From contig VNKQ01000006.1 of the NCBI GenBank assembly GCA_016508695.1, positions 806,001-870,000 on the forward strand: a stretch of DNA of 64,000 nt, in the 5' to 3' direction. The position numbers were made by a program, and so were the translations under genes. The notes below the pieces were generated by a model that saw nothing but the letters and a program-made list of their open reading frames with translations, ran no database searches and was not told the DNA's origin. The DNA comes from Hyphodiscus hymeniophilus. Lineage: Eukaryota; Ascomycota; Leotiomycetes; Helotiales; Hyphodiscaceae. The first letter of the stretch is position 1. Each line of letters begins with the position of its first letter. This document shows positions 44,363 through 55,235 of this stretch, in pieces.

Positions 44363-46315
44363 AGATTGTGGAGATAGCTGGAGCGAGAGTCAGCTGTGAG
44401 CGTGTGAAGGTCAAATGAAAGATGAACTGGTTGTACTTGAATTCTAAACTCGGGTCAATCTTCCTCGACGCGTGCTGAAGTAGATTTTCGCACATGTGTG
44501 GGTGTATTTAAAAGGACTTAGGTGATTGTGATGAAGTCCGCACGATGCGTGTGAAAATTGCGGTGGCAGAGAAATTTTGGGTGAGAAGAAAAGGTAGGCC
44601 AGCTAGTCACTGCGCAACATCAGTACTTGAACTCATTGATATCTAACCATGGGGTTGGAGGTGAAAGCAACCTCGAATGTTGGCGGGGCTGGGAAATGAA
44701 GGTGAGGAAGCTCGAATGAAAATAGATTACCGAATCTGATGAATGATGAACAAGAAGAAGGAATACAGTTGCGCAAGTGGCCGTCTCTGAAAAAGAGCAG
44801 TGTCCAAACTTCTGAGTATGCAGATACCCTTGTTTGTCTTAGAGATAGGAAGAATCATAGGCAAAAAGGCGGGAAGAACAATTGACTTCAAACGACCACG
44901 ACAATGAATCAGGTGATTCAATGAATGAGGCCTGCGACAGTCGATCACATCCTTCTTCTCACAAGTCTTGTTCCTGTGTTGCGGTCGTTGATTCACTCCA
45001 ATGCTCCGTTGTTCATCCACCCCTTCTTTTTGTTGGATCGCGTCGCGTTGGAAATGGAAGTTACAGTACAAGCAACATGGTCACGTGCTCACGGCGGAAC
45101 GACATCATTTCCTCACGAGAGTGAACTCTCTACATGCAAATCCTTTGACCCAACACACACCTTACGGCAGACAGATACCTCACTCTATCACCTCTGCATT
45201 ATCAGCCAGCGTGGCAGTCCGAACTCTACTGTCTCGGCTCAGAATCCCTTCCTTTCGGAAAGATCGTAATGTCAGAAAACCGGCGGTCGTGTGACAGCGG
45301 GGTTGACGAGGTGTGGGGGTCACGTCCTTTTCTCTTCCTTCTCACTCTCACTCTCAGTCTTCGACCTCCACAATTCAACGTCTGTCAGAGACGTGGTTGT
45401 AGTCTGACTGCTTTTATCACCAATGCGCGGTAGAAAACATTCGGATTCTATGATAACAATCCCTCAAGCATCTCGTTGCTTATTCCTTACCGGACACACA
45501 AAACACAATCCCACGTTCCGACTCCAAGAGACGCATTGACGTCCTCTCTCCATTCTGGAGGAGCTGCTTTTTATCCCGCATATCACTGACCGACTTTTGT
45601 TTTTGCTTTTTTCGGTTCGGCCGTCTATCCAGCCATATGGATGTTCTCTCAAACCCAAGTGGTGCATCGCTAGAGAAATGCCCTGATCGACACGCCTCAT
45701 GGAGTGGGTGGGTGTGAGGCTTGAAGTTTGTGGGATCGAGGGTGTGCCGCGGAAGGAGTAAGGAACATTCCCCTCGTGAAATTATTCTGGATTGACCTCT
45801 GTTTTATCGCGGGCTTGCTGATCTGGCTTGTTCGCTTGTCGGTTCCGATATTTCTTACGTTTGCCATCAGGGGCAGCAGATCGGGCAAGTTGCCACTTCG
45901 TTTCTTCTGTTGAAAGATTGTGTGGCTTGGATGGCTCAGGAGTTTGTGCCTCGTGGCAAGAATAGGCGTCTCGAGTGGGAAGCACTACCTTAGTAAGGAG
46001 TGAGGACGTGCATATTTGTGTGAGACTGTGTATAAACTGTGCAGATTCGTTAATGCTACCCCCCTCTATGCTCATAGCCGCGAGGAAGATAAAATCTATG
46101 TAACGGCAAATAAGGTAGCCTCCCCCCACGCACCACTGTCCATCATGAATGATTGGAACAAGAAAATCCTCATATCCCAGTAATGCCAAACCCAGATGCT
46201 GTAGCCCATAAACCTTGCTATGGTAGTCAATTTTTCATGATCGGATATAGCGTTCAGTCTGTTTCTTTGAGATATCCGTTCTCGAGTTCGTGGTTAAAAC
46301 TCGGGAGCATTGAGG
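44363..46315. other. Intergenic region, about 2 kb
   Basis: No gene is supported on either strand. Open frames of about 80-135 codons (such as 45782-46189 minus and 44925-45269 plus) have no recognisable features. The first part holds the promoter of the polymerase gene. Confidence 0.45.
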
Positions 46316-48176
46316 TTAGGCGGGAATGTCCATAATCTTGCCCGGATTCATGATCCAGTACGGGTCTAAGGCCTGCTTGATAGACTTCATGACACCCAGG
46401 GTATCAATCCCAACCTCTTTGAGCAGCGACTCTTTCTTTCCAATCCCGATACCATGTTCACCCTAGATCCAATCAGTATCAAAGCCTCGAACCCCATTCA
46501 AAGCGAACACTTACCGTGCAAGTCCCCTCCATCTCTAACGCGCGGTTAACCATATTCTTCACACACAACTCGACCTTCTCCCTCTCTCCCTCGATCCTGC
46601 TGTCATACATGATACTCTCATGGAAATTCCCGTCCCCGATGTGTCCCAGAATACTGGCAAAAAGCCCCAGATCATCCATCTCCTTCTTACTCACCTCAAT
46701 AATATCCGCCAGTCTCGAGAATGGAACAGCCACATCCGTGCTCCAGACCTCACTGCCATCTTTCCGCAACGCCAGCATGGACCAGAGACTTTCCTTCCGA
46801 GCCGACCAGAGAAGTTTCTGCTCTTTGGCGTCTTTGGCAAACTCGAAATCGCCGCCGCGGTGCGCCTTTGCGATGGCTGAGACCATGGAGATGTTCTCCT
46901 TGACGGAGTTCTTGGTTCCGCTAAACTTGAAGAAGAGAGTGGGAAGCTCTTTCCACTCTCTGGGCGCGGTGGAGCCGGAGAGATTCACAACCTTCATCTG
47001 GACTTCGTCCATTATCTCCATGGCCGCAACTTGTACGCCGGCTCTCATGACGCCTGCAGCGGCTGATGCTGCATCTCTGATGGATGGGAATGTAACAACT
47101 GCAACGGAGAATTCCTGCGGTACGACAGCGAGCTTAAGGGTGATCTCAGTAACCAGTCCCAATGTGCCCTCGGATCCTACGAATAAAGAATTGAGGTTAT
47201 AACCCGCGGAAGTTTTCCTCGGCCGACGCTTGGTCTTGATGACTGTTCCATCCGCGAGTACGACCGTGAGGTTTATAACCCAGTCCTTCATTGTTCCGTA
47301 CCGAACCGCATTAGTACCAGAGCAATTCGTACCCACCATTCCGCCTATTTTAGCACTCGGTCCAGGATCCACGGGAAAGAAGAGCCCGGATTGACGCTTC
47401 GCGAGCTCCTCATTCAGATCCATCCAAGAAACAGATGGCTGCACCACAATATCCATATCTTCCTCGTGGAACTTTAAGATCTGATCCATGAATGCAAAAT
47501 CCACAGATACGCCTCCGTAGGGAGCCGAGAAGTTCCCCTCAAGTGAGGAACCGCCCGAAAATGGGATGATAGGAACGCGGTATTTGTGGCAGATTTTGGC
47601 GATCTGAGATACTTCGAGCGTGGTTTTGGGGTAGGCTACTGCGACTGGGAGACCTTCGATGTTTGTAGACGACCATTCGGAGTAGCCGTGGGCTCTGAGG
47701 TCCTCTGGGTCCACAGAGATAGTGTCTTCGTCTCCTGTTGCGAGACGGATTTCTTTGATAGCCTAGAACGAACTCAACATATACGTCCATGTATTACAGA
47801 TCCAAGGGAAACTCACAGCCTCCATATCTTGGACATTGGCATATCTCGGTTCAAGAAACTTCCCGGGATTCGAATATTCCCTCTCCTTTACCCTCCTGGA
47901 CTTGGCATCGTTTGTAGCGAGCAAATGAGCCAAAATGCCCGTGGCCGCCGCCAAACCAAGCACTTTCCAAGTTGTCCATCCTCTCGTCCTTGTGTTCGGG
48001 CTTGGTGATCTTATGTTCGCAGCCGAATCGGTAGTCTTCCACCGACATCTCACTGTTACAGATTTCTTCGTCCATAGTGGGGTTCGAGGGGTTCTAGAAG
48101 CACCAGAAGCGAGGAATCTGGCGGGCGTCGGGGCTTTCTGGGCCGATTTCATGCACAGCGACATATTGGGAGACAA
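46316..48176 (-). CDS. DLD1: D-lactate dehydrogenase (cytochrome), mitochondrial FAD enzyme
   Basis: The predicted protein has 584 residues in three exons: 48176-47817, 47762-46515, 46462-46316. It oxidises D-lactate to pyruvate and passes electrons to cytochrome c. The N-terminus is basic and Ser/Thr-rich, with a hydrophobic segment (WTTWKVLGLAAATGILAHLL), consistent with mitochondrial import and inner-membrane anchoring. The PCMH-type FAD domain shows VAVAYPKTTLEVSQIAKIC, PFSGGSSLEGNFSAP, GLFFPVDPGPSAKIGGMVGTN and GSEGTLGLVTEITLKL. The C-terminal domain carries HIGDGNFHESIM and, after the 52-base second intron, GEHGIGIGKKESLL then LDPYWIMNPGKIMD. Both introns have clean borders. In-frame ATG codons at 48176 and 48164 are both possible starts. 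Confidence 0.95.
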
Positions 48177-49846
48177 GGATTGCGATCGATGATCAGCGCC
48201 GACTTTTCCATTTATTAGGGAAGATGCGACTTTTTGCAGGACGTTCGAGTTTGCATCGCCTAGTCAAGAGGATAGGCTCAGAGGTGTAAGTAGGTATGAA
48301 GAGAGTTGAAGGAGGTGAAAAGTGGGGGAGACGGCTAGTCAAATAGTAAGGCAATAGGTAACTAGTAGAGTAGATACATAGCCAGCAACAAGTGTAGAAG
48401 TGGAGAAGTAATGGCCCGGCAAAGGCGCCGTGTGTCCAGTCCTGAAGTGGTAGATGGGGAAACTAGTAGAGTAGCGTATTCCACGTCGACAGTTGAGGTA
48501 TGTAGGTCTTCGTGCCGGCTCGTGAATGGGGGTTCCTGAAGCTTTTATTTATTGAGATCAGACCAGGCCAAACAGGTAATATCTCAGCACCACCACCAAG
48601 AACCATGACAACAGAACACACCGATGATATACCCATGCAATGTACTGCACCACTGCAAGTACTGCAGAGCATAGCAGAGCATAGGTAGCATAGATTTTTA
48701 TCTATTTCCTGGTTCCACCTGTGTCCTGTCAGGGACCAAAGTCGGTTTACCTTCCTCCTCTTCCTCCAATGTCCTCCAATGTCCTCTAATATCTTCCTAT
48801 TTGCTGCCCCTCAATTATTCATCCGTCACCTACCTAACGTACCTTACCCCCACTCCACCCCACGAGCTCTTTCACATCCCCTCAGCAATATCGCCTATCG
48901 CCAAGAACTATATAAAAAATGTAAGCTATTACGACGTACAAAGCCACCAAGAGCATCCTCAGTCGCTATACGAGTCGGGGAGTTCATTCAATACCACACC
49001 ATCGCTCTGTCCAGGTCACCATGACAAGCTCACAGGAGCCAAGTAGTCATCAGTGCTACCCCACGCTGACTAGCAGATCTGTACGCCTCCAAAAGCCCCA
49101 AGCCCTACAGAGTCACTGCATGGAAATTACCTACTCCATTTCCCAAACCCCTCAGAGATCCTACCCAACGGTGTAGTTCCCCTGCCATGGTCCTGCATCT
49201 CTACAAAGGAGACACAGCTTTCTCCTCACTCTAGCGAGCACAAGAATTCCTTCCCCTCTCGGCCAAAGCACAAAGCCATTCCTCTTACCTCACAGAAACT
49301 ACCAGGGAAGCAGGTATCGATCATTCCAACAACGCGGATGATCTCAGCCGGCATCCGGGTGAGTCCAACTTCCAATTGTTGGAAGCTTGGGGAAGCCTCG
49401 GTGCCACTAGCGAGAGGACGTCCTCGTCGGGCTGAGGTGAGGACCGACCTCGTGATGGTCAGAAGCCGCACAGATGCAGGCGCAGGGGCATGCAGAGCCT
49501 TTCACGCACCCAGCAGGGATTGGAGGGGGGGTCCTACCTCTAGATTCGAATCTTACGGATTGCCTCTTCCTAATCCTCATCTCATACGTTACCTCTCGCA
49601 CATTCCCTCGCTGTGCCTCTAACCACTGGACTACGTTGTGGAGAAAGGGATTATCACCGAGTAGATAAAAAAGGTTGCTTGGAGCCTTGGAATTGGGACC
49701 AGTGGTGCCTTTGACATTTCATGGTATTGGTTCGCTATGCTATCTGCATTTCCCATCCTTTTTGTGAATGTGCGTAGAGAACAAGCACACTAAAGCCCCA
49801 AATACTCCATTCCACGAACATCCATGATCCAAAGCAAAGTACACAT
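48177..49846. other. Intergenic region, about 1.7 kb
   Basis: No gene is supported. The 14-base string aactagtagagtag occurs twice (near 48361 and 48461), and a tandem tcctccaatg unit lies near 48766-48787. A tRNA-like pattern on the minus strand near 49520-49640 was examined and not accepted. Confidence 0.45.
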
Positions 49847-50932
49847 TTAGTTGGAAGCAATGGCATGGGCACGTCTGCGATCTCTCTCCTCGGCAATGGT
49901 AAGCTTGACACCCTTGCCCTTTGGCAAAGAGATCCATGGCTTCTCAGATCCGATGACAAAGACGTTGCTCTCACGGGTAGCGAACGAGTTGTCTATGGCA
50001 TCCTTGATGTGGACAATATTGAAGCCTCCGTCGTGACGCTCACGATGTGTGATGACACCAACACGGCCCATGTTACGGCCACCAGTAGCCATGGCTATCA
50101 CACCTGTATCGAACTTGATGTATTCGGTGATCTTGCCTGTGGCGAGATCGATCTTGACAGTGTCATTAACCTTGATGGAAGGATCAGGGTAACGGATACT
50201 AAGATACAAGATTTCGTCAGCATCTCTGAAGGAAGGGACCAACCGTTGATCTAGCATCAATCGTCTGGGAAGATCGACCAAAGCTTGGACCAACGGCTGA
50301 ATGATGTCTGATAGAACTTACGTTCGTGCATCGTGCGTGACCAAGAATGGGATTCCGCCCTTGCCCAACTGAACTCTCTTGACTTTTCCGAGCTTGTATT
50401 CGGCCTCCTCGGCTTGGATTCGATGAACGGTGAAGCGACCCTTGGTATCATAGACAAGACGGAAGTGCTCGCCGGTCTTCTCTATACTGATGACATCCAT
50501 GAAACCAGCTGGGTATGTAGCATCGGTTCGGACCTTGCCATCAACTTTGATCAAGCGTTGCATGACAATGGCCTTGGTCTCGCGAGAGTTGAGGGCATAC
50601 TTTAGGCGATTACGGATGAAGACGATGAGCGGCATGCAATCGCGGAGCTTGTGGGGACCAGGGGAAGGACGAGGGGCGTAGGCACCGGAGAGTTTGTCGA
50701 GGAGCCAATGAGATGGCGCGCTCAAGCGCTTTTGATGCTTCTTTCTGTTGGAAAAGACATATTAGCAGATGCTCAGTGGGCGGGTTTGGCATCGCAGGAC
50801 ACGGTTTTGTATTGCTGGAGGCATGTTCAATCTCGATAGAGTTGAAGTCGTGCGCTCAATCGAGGACTCCGCAATTCTCGTTGAGACCAAGATGGAAGAT
50901 AAGTCGGATTCTACTCACGGTCCGCGTCCCAT
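49847..50932 (-). CDS. RPS4: 40S ribosomal protein eS4
   Basis: The predicted protein has 262 residues in three exons: 50932-50919, 50744-50322, 50198-49847. It is a component of the small cytosolic ribosomal subunit. The first exon holds only 14 bases (MGRGP); after a 174-base intron the sequence continues KKHQKRLSAPSHWLLDKLSG. The S4 RNA-binding region (RNRLKYALNSRETKAIVMQR and KVDGKVRTDATYPAGFMDV) and the KOW segment (TGGRNMGRVGVITHRERH) follow. The second intron (123 bases) joins HDART to IRYPDPSIKVNDTVK. A tiny first exon and longer early introns are typical of fungal ribosomal protein genes. It is divergent from the methyltransferase gene at 51608. Confidence 0.97.
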
Positions 50933-51607
50933 TTTGTCTTCAATAAAGACCTCAAGTTAGCACATGCTCAATGAATGAATGAAGTTGAGGGTGATGTGGA
51001 ATTGCCAGAGCAGCAACCATTTGCCTCATTGGAAAGGTTTCTGGCAACTAGGAAACACGGATATGAGGTTGAAGATATCCGGATGGATTTACTTACTTGT
51101 CTCAGTTGATCGGAGTACAAAAGGTGTGGTTGTCGAGAGGTTGTCGTCAAAACTCGCAATCGTAAAGTTTTCGAAAATGGTGTGGGATGAAGCGACCACC
51201 TAAGCGATCATGTGACTAAGTGTTTCACGTGACACGGCAAATTCAACAGGCCTTATACAAATGACGGGAGGTAGGCTCATATCGAAATAATATAACGAGT
51301 GACTTGTATGCTTGCGGCCGTTAAAGGTCAGTATATGGAAAGGTCGGACAATCAACTTGAAGCTCAAATTGAGACAGTACGGATCACCCGCATATAGCAA
51401 AAGTCCGAAGTGTCACAGACCAAAACCCCCACTTCAATCGGTCATTCGCGAGTAAGCTCCTCCACATCCCTCAAAAATCACAACCACCAGCATTTTCGTT
51501 TGAAGCGTTTTGTGCATGTGTTCGTTTTCGATCCAGCGGTTTGATACATCATATACTGTTTCATTCAACTCTACATTCGTTCTCATCATCCTAGAGAGCC
51601 AGGCACC
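50933..51607. other. Divergent promoter region of RPS4 and the methyltransferase gene
   Basis: About 675 bases separate the two divergent starts, so the stretch must serve both promoters. No coding frame is supported. CACGTGAC-like sequence occurs near 51226 (cacgtgac), a possible E-box-type site. Confidence 0.45.
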
Positions 51608-52450
51608 ATGACTTCCTCCACCCGCCTTTCCACAATTGAAGCCATCTACAATAAACGAGCACCGGGCTACGACAGTGAGGGTGGTTTCCACCCAGCTCAG
51701 GCAGCAGACTATCTCAAATGGATGGACCTTAAGCCTGGTCAGCACGTTCTCGATCTAGCTTGTGGTACCGGAGCTATCACTGTTCCGGCAGCTGAGCTTG
51801 TCGGTTCATCAGGCAAGGTTGTTGGAGTTGATATCAGCGGAGACAGTCTTGTTATAGCAAGATCGAAGGCTGAGAAGAAGGGTATTAGTGTAGCCTTTGT
51901 CCACCATGATATTGCACATTTGGATGGGCTTGAGGAGATAAAAGAGGGGAGCTTTGATGTTATTTCTTGTGCTGCTGCGTTTGTACTGCTTGAAGACTCT
52001 GCAAGCGCCGTGAAGGGCTGGGCAAAGCTGCTGAAAGTAGGAGGCGTAATGATATTTGACGTTCTGACGCCGAACAGCATGGTAGCAAATTGGGTACTCA
52101 ATGTTGTGGGGGACAAGCTCAACATTGAAGTGAATTATGGCAGAACAAAACTTGATTCTGTAAAGAAGGTAAAGGCGTTGTTGACAGAAGCTGGACTGGA
52201 TGACAGTGATACCTTTGTATCGGACAGCTATAGTGAAAAAGAGGTGGATGCTAAGGATCCAGGAGGTATGTTCGAAGACATGGTCGGGAGAAAGGGCTGG
52301 TCTGAATCTGTGCACTCCGGCTTTCTAGATCCAGCAAGGAAACCTCTTGCGAAGGAGATGTTTTGCAAGGAAATAGAAAAGCTGGCTGACAAGGATGGAA
52401 AGATATTGGAGGAAATGAAAGTCATTATGGCGGTAGGGAAGAAAGTATAG
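51608..52450 (+). CDS. Class I SAM-dependent methyltransferase (UbiE/COQ5-like fold)
   Basis: This is a single-exon protein of 280 residues. The N-terminal IYNKRAPGYD and the SAM-binding motif I VLDLACGTGAITVPAA near residue 46 are clear. Motif II is KVVGVDISGDSLVIAR near 75, motif post-II FVHHDIAHL, and motif IV FDVISCAAAFVLLED near 118. WAKLLKVGGVMIFDVLTP corresponds to the closing motif. The layout resembles UbiE/COQ5 and other small-molecule methyltransferases, but the C-terminal half does not identify a substrate. There is no targeting signal, so it is probably cytosolic. COQ5 itself is unlikely because the mitochondrial presequence and quinone-methyltransferase signatures are missing. 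Confidence 0.85.
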   Translation: MTSSTRLSTIEAIYNKRAPGYDSEGGFHPAQAADYLKWMDLKPGQHVLDLACGTGAITVPAAELVGSSGKVVGVDISGDSLVIARSKAEKKGISVAFVHHDIAHLDGLEEIKEGSFDVISCAAAFVLLEDSASAVKGWAKLLKVGGVMIFDVLTPNSMVANWVLNVVGDKLNIEVNYGRTKLDSVKKVKALLTEAGLDDSDTFVSDSYSEKEVDAKDPGGMFEDMVGRKGWSESVHSGFLDPARKPLAKEMFCKEIEKLADKDGKILEEMKVIMAVGKKV

Positions 52451-52737
52451 ATATCTCAGAGGCTCTCTTCAGGCCTGAGCCTTTGAGATTGTGACTTCCT
52501 TTAAGATACCCAGCAACTTGGGTAGGAGGGGATGAATATACAAGCAGCAATGATCCCAATATTTGTTCCGAAGTCAGAGATTGGATGGTGTCCTTTGAGT
52601 TTTATGAAGAGTGGTGAGGCTCTTTGATTCAAATAATGCGACATTTTGATTCCTACGCAATGCAACCACCAAATGCAGTTTTTGATGATCCGCTCTGCTC
52701 CCCTGCGATCATTTTACATTCAACCAAGCCTTTATTC
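52451..52737. other. Convergent intergenic region
   Basis: It contains the 3' ends of the methyltransferase and MIX17-type genes. Nothing else is seen. Confidence 0.5.
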
Positions 52738-53317
52738 CTAGTAGTTGCTCGCAGCGGACTGGCATGCCTTCTGTAAAGGCAGAACTGTTAGCTCTGGTCG
52801 CCAATAATAGATCATACCTCGCCATGGCCACTTACTAATTGTTCCAAATACCAGCTGCAAATCTGCATGTTGCCTTGGTTCTCATCCAAGCACTTGGTGA
52901 ACTGCTTCGCATCAACCTCACAGCTTCTCGCACCCCAGCTGTTTTGCTGAGCCTGGTTATCTTGAGCAGCAACAGCTCCGTTATCTTGTTGTTGCTCAGC
53001 AGGAGCGCTGGATCCGCCACCGAAGAATCCGCCGATGGCGTGGCCAATTGATGAGCCGACTGCAACACCACTGTATCTTCTGTCAGTACCAATTGCTAAA
53101 GCTTGCGGTGAGCATCAACTTACGCTGCCGTGCTAGCCATCTGTCCGAAAAGGCCTGGACCTTGCTGTTGCTGAGCGGGAGGAGCTTGTTGCTGCGTTGT
53201 CGGAGGACGAGCTGCGGTGGTTGCTGGTCGGGTTTGCTGGGGAGCAGGTCTTTGGGGAGCAACTGTTGGGCGAGATGGAGCTCGGCTTCCGCCACCAGAT
53301 CTTCCTTGACGAGGCAT
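52738..53317 (-). CDS. MIX17: Twin CX9C CHCH-domain mitochondrial protein, CHCHD2/10-MIX17 type
   Basis: The predicted protein has 153 residues in three exons: 53317-53124, 53070-52836, 52770-52738. It acts in the mitochondrial intermembrane space, imported by the Mia40 disulphide relay. The first 65 residues are Pro/Gln/Arg-rich (MPRQGRSGGGSRAPSRPT). A Gly-rich hydrophobic segment (GVAVGSSIGHAIGGFFGG) follows, then the CHCH domain. The pairs are C-EVDAKQFTK-C and C-SWYLEQLKA-C, each with nine residues between. The last Cys lies beyond the 65-base second intron, so splicing is needed to complete the domain; unspliced reading stops early. The ATG at 53317 is preferred over the in-frame 53395. 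Confidence 0.93.
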
Positions 53318-53831
53318 AGTTATGTATTTCGGGATTGGAGTATTTCGTGATGAAGAGTGTTGATGTTCGTCGGGATGCGGAGAAGGAAGATTCATCGAGT
53401 CCTCGGCAACTTTTTAAGGCCGTGCAAGGGGTAGTAATGTGATTGGTGGAGAGCAGGTGAATCGAAATTCTAGGGCACTAATTGGCTTAGCAACTGAGTT
53501 TGTGTGAAAATAGCAGTTATTTTCTGAGTCGGAATTCACGAAATACTTGGGTGACTAGTGCAGATGTGATCAAAAATATTAGCATCATCAAACCAGAGAC
53601 TTGACTCTGTGCGGAAGGTGCTTCTTGAGTTGATATAGAAGATCCAACATATCCGAAAGTCTTCTTTAAATGAATGATTTCTATTCGCCATATCAAATTC
53701 CAAGCAATGGGTATCTCTAAGAAAACGCCGTCCTTATGCTCATCACCAAGTTCTCGTTCCCGAGACCCATTTCCTCAACATGCAATAGTTGTCTTCCCAT
53801 CAATCAAGGTATTGCGTCTCTATCTCTTGTT
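53318..53831. other. Intergenic region
   Basis: It contains the MIX17-type promoter and the 3' end of LRP1. No coding frame is supported. Confidence 0.5.
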
Positions 53832-54743
53832 CTATGGCAACGCCTCAGATCCCTTTGCCTTCTTTGCCCTACCCCTTTGCTTCTTCTTTTTCTTTCTATC
53901 TCTCTTTTCTTTCTTTTTCGATTCGTCCACAGGACTGGAAACGCCAGACACTGGCTCGGAGGTGTCTAAAGATTTGTTCTTACTAGACTTTCGCTTCTTC
54001 TTTTTATGAGAAGCAGCTCCTGCTGCTTCCTGTTCCGGTGATTCCAAAACTGCCTCCACTGATGATTCAGAGTCTGAGTTGGAGTCCAGTATGCTCTTGG
54101 CCTCCTCTGTCGCAAACACGCCGTCCTCGGCCTTTCGCTTCTTTGACAGCTCATTCTGTTTCATGGTCTCTGAAAGCTCTGTAAACTTGATATGCGCTTT
54201 TGCCCGCTCCTTAGCCTTTTGTTCGGCTCGTTCAAGATCCCATTTGGCATTACCGGACTGGGAAAAGTTGAATCAGCGAAGGATCTTTCAAAAGGTGAAG
54301 GTTCATGCCGGGTCTCAAATTAGTACTTACAAGGCCGGCAGCAATTATACGTTGAGCAGCTCCCTTGTCCAAAGTGAGATTCTCTCTTTTTCCGGCGCCA
54401 TCATTCATGGTGTTTTCTGCAACCTTGAGCTTTTGGAAGTATTGCTTAACTCGATTGAGTTCTGTGAAGACGGGATGGTCGCGAGCTTTCACTCCATGAA
54501 GACGGAGATACGCTAGAACAATTATTAGACAACATTGCTCATGTAAGTATTGCTGAACTTACAGAATAGTATAGACTCAATGGCATATGTTACGAGGACG
54601 TAGAGCTTGGCTTTGTCTAGCAATGGAAGCTTCGACGCAGTCTCCGAGAGCGGCGCCTTGACCAGTGGCAGTGTTGCTTCCTCTAAATCATCTATCTCGT
54701 CGTCGAGTGTCTCAAGCAGAGATAAAACTCTCGAAGTATCCAT
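53832..54743 (-). CDS. LRP1: Nuclear exosome cofactor LRP1/RRP47 (C1D family)
   Basis: The predicted protein has 262 residues in three exons: 54743-54563, 54512-54331, 54257-53832. It partners the exosome exonuclease RRP6 in the nucleus for rRNA, snRNA and snoRNA processing. The N-terminal Sas10/C1D domain is helical: VLSLLETLDDEIDDLEEATL, LPLLDKAKLYVLVTYAIESILF, then SYLRLHGVKARDHPVFTELNRVKQYFQKL in several pieces. The C-terminus is very basic (KKKKRKSS and KKKEKRDRKKKKKQRGR), as expected for RNA binding. The first intron (50 bases) restores ESILFSYLRLHG; the second (73 bases) restores AAGLSGNAKWDLERAE. Length and layout fit the family. Confidence 0.93.
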
Positions 54744-55235
54744 CTTTGCAGTTCGTGGTTGGAAATTGGGGAATTTTCAGTGTTCAGTCGTTCCTGAACT
54801 TTTTTGCTGCTTTGCGGCTTCAAATCTATGATCCTTGCAAGCCGATCCAAAGAGTCCATATCCCTGCAGACACTCCCAAAGATTTTTGTCTCGGCGACTA
54901 CATCACCTGGCGCACCTATCATTCTCTTGACGTCGACGACCATTGCGCCCTCTTGTAAAAGTACGTGCTCTTGTCTTCCTACTGTACAATCAATTGTTTG
55001 ACGGTTACACCTCGATTACCTCTTCGGACACAAAATCCTTTTCGGGAACTTCATCGACCTCCTCTGCCTTCGACATCCTCTTTTAATCGCCTACAGGTTT
55101 ACATAGACCTTTTACCACAGCGCGCAAGAGATCACTACCAGCGCGAAGCGCCTGGCTATCCCTCTGCCATGAGTCGAATTCAATAACCACTAAGAACCGT
55201 TCATCCTGTCTTTTCCAATTTGCGGTCGTCCGCTG
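54744..55235. other. Divergent promoter region of LRP1 and the PanE-like gene
   Basis: About 490 bases lie between divergent start codons. No coding frame is supported. Confidence 0.45.

Noticed and set aside
49500..49640. tRNA-like pattern on the minus strand (A-box-like TAGTCCAGTGG and B-box-like GATTCGAATC)
   Set aside because: The T stem does not pair properly, box spacing would need an intron, and no matching acceptor stem was found.
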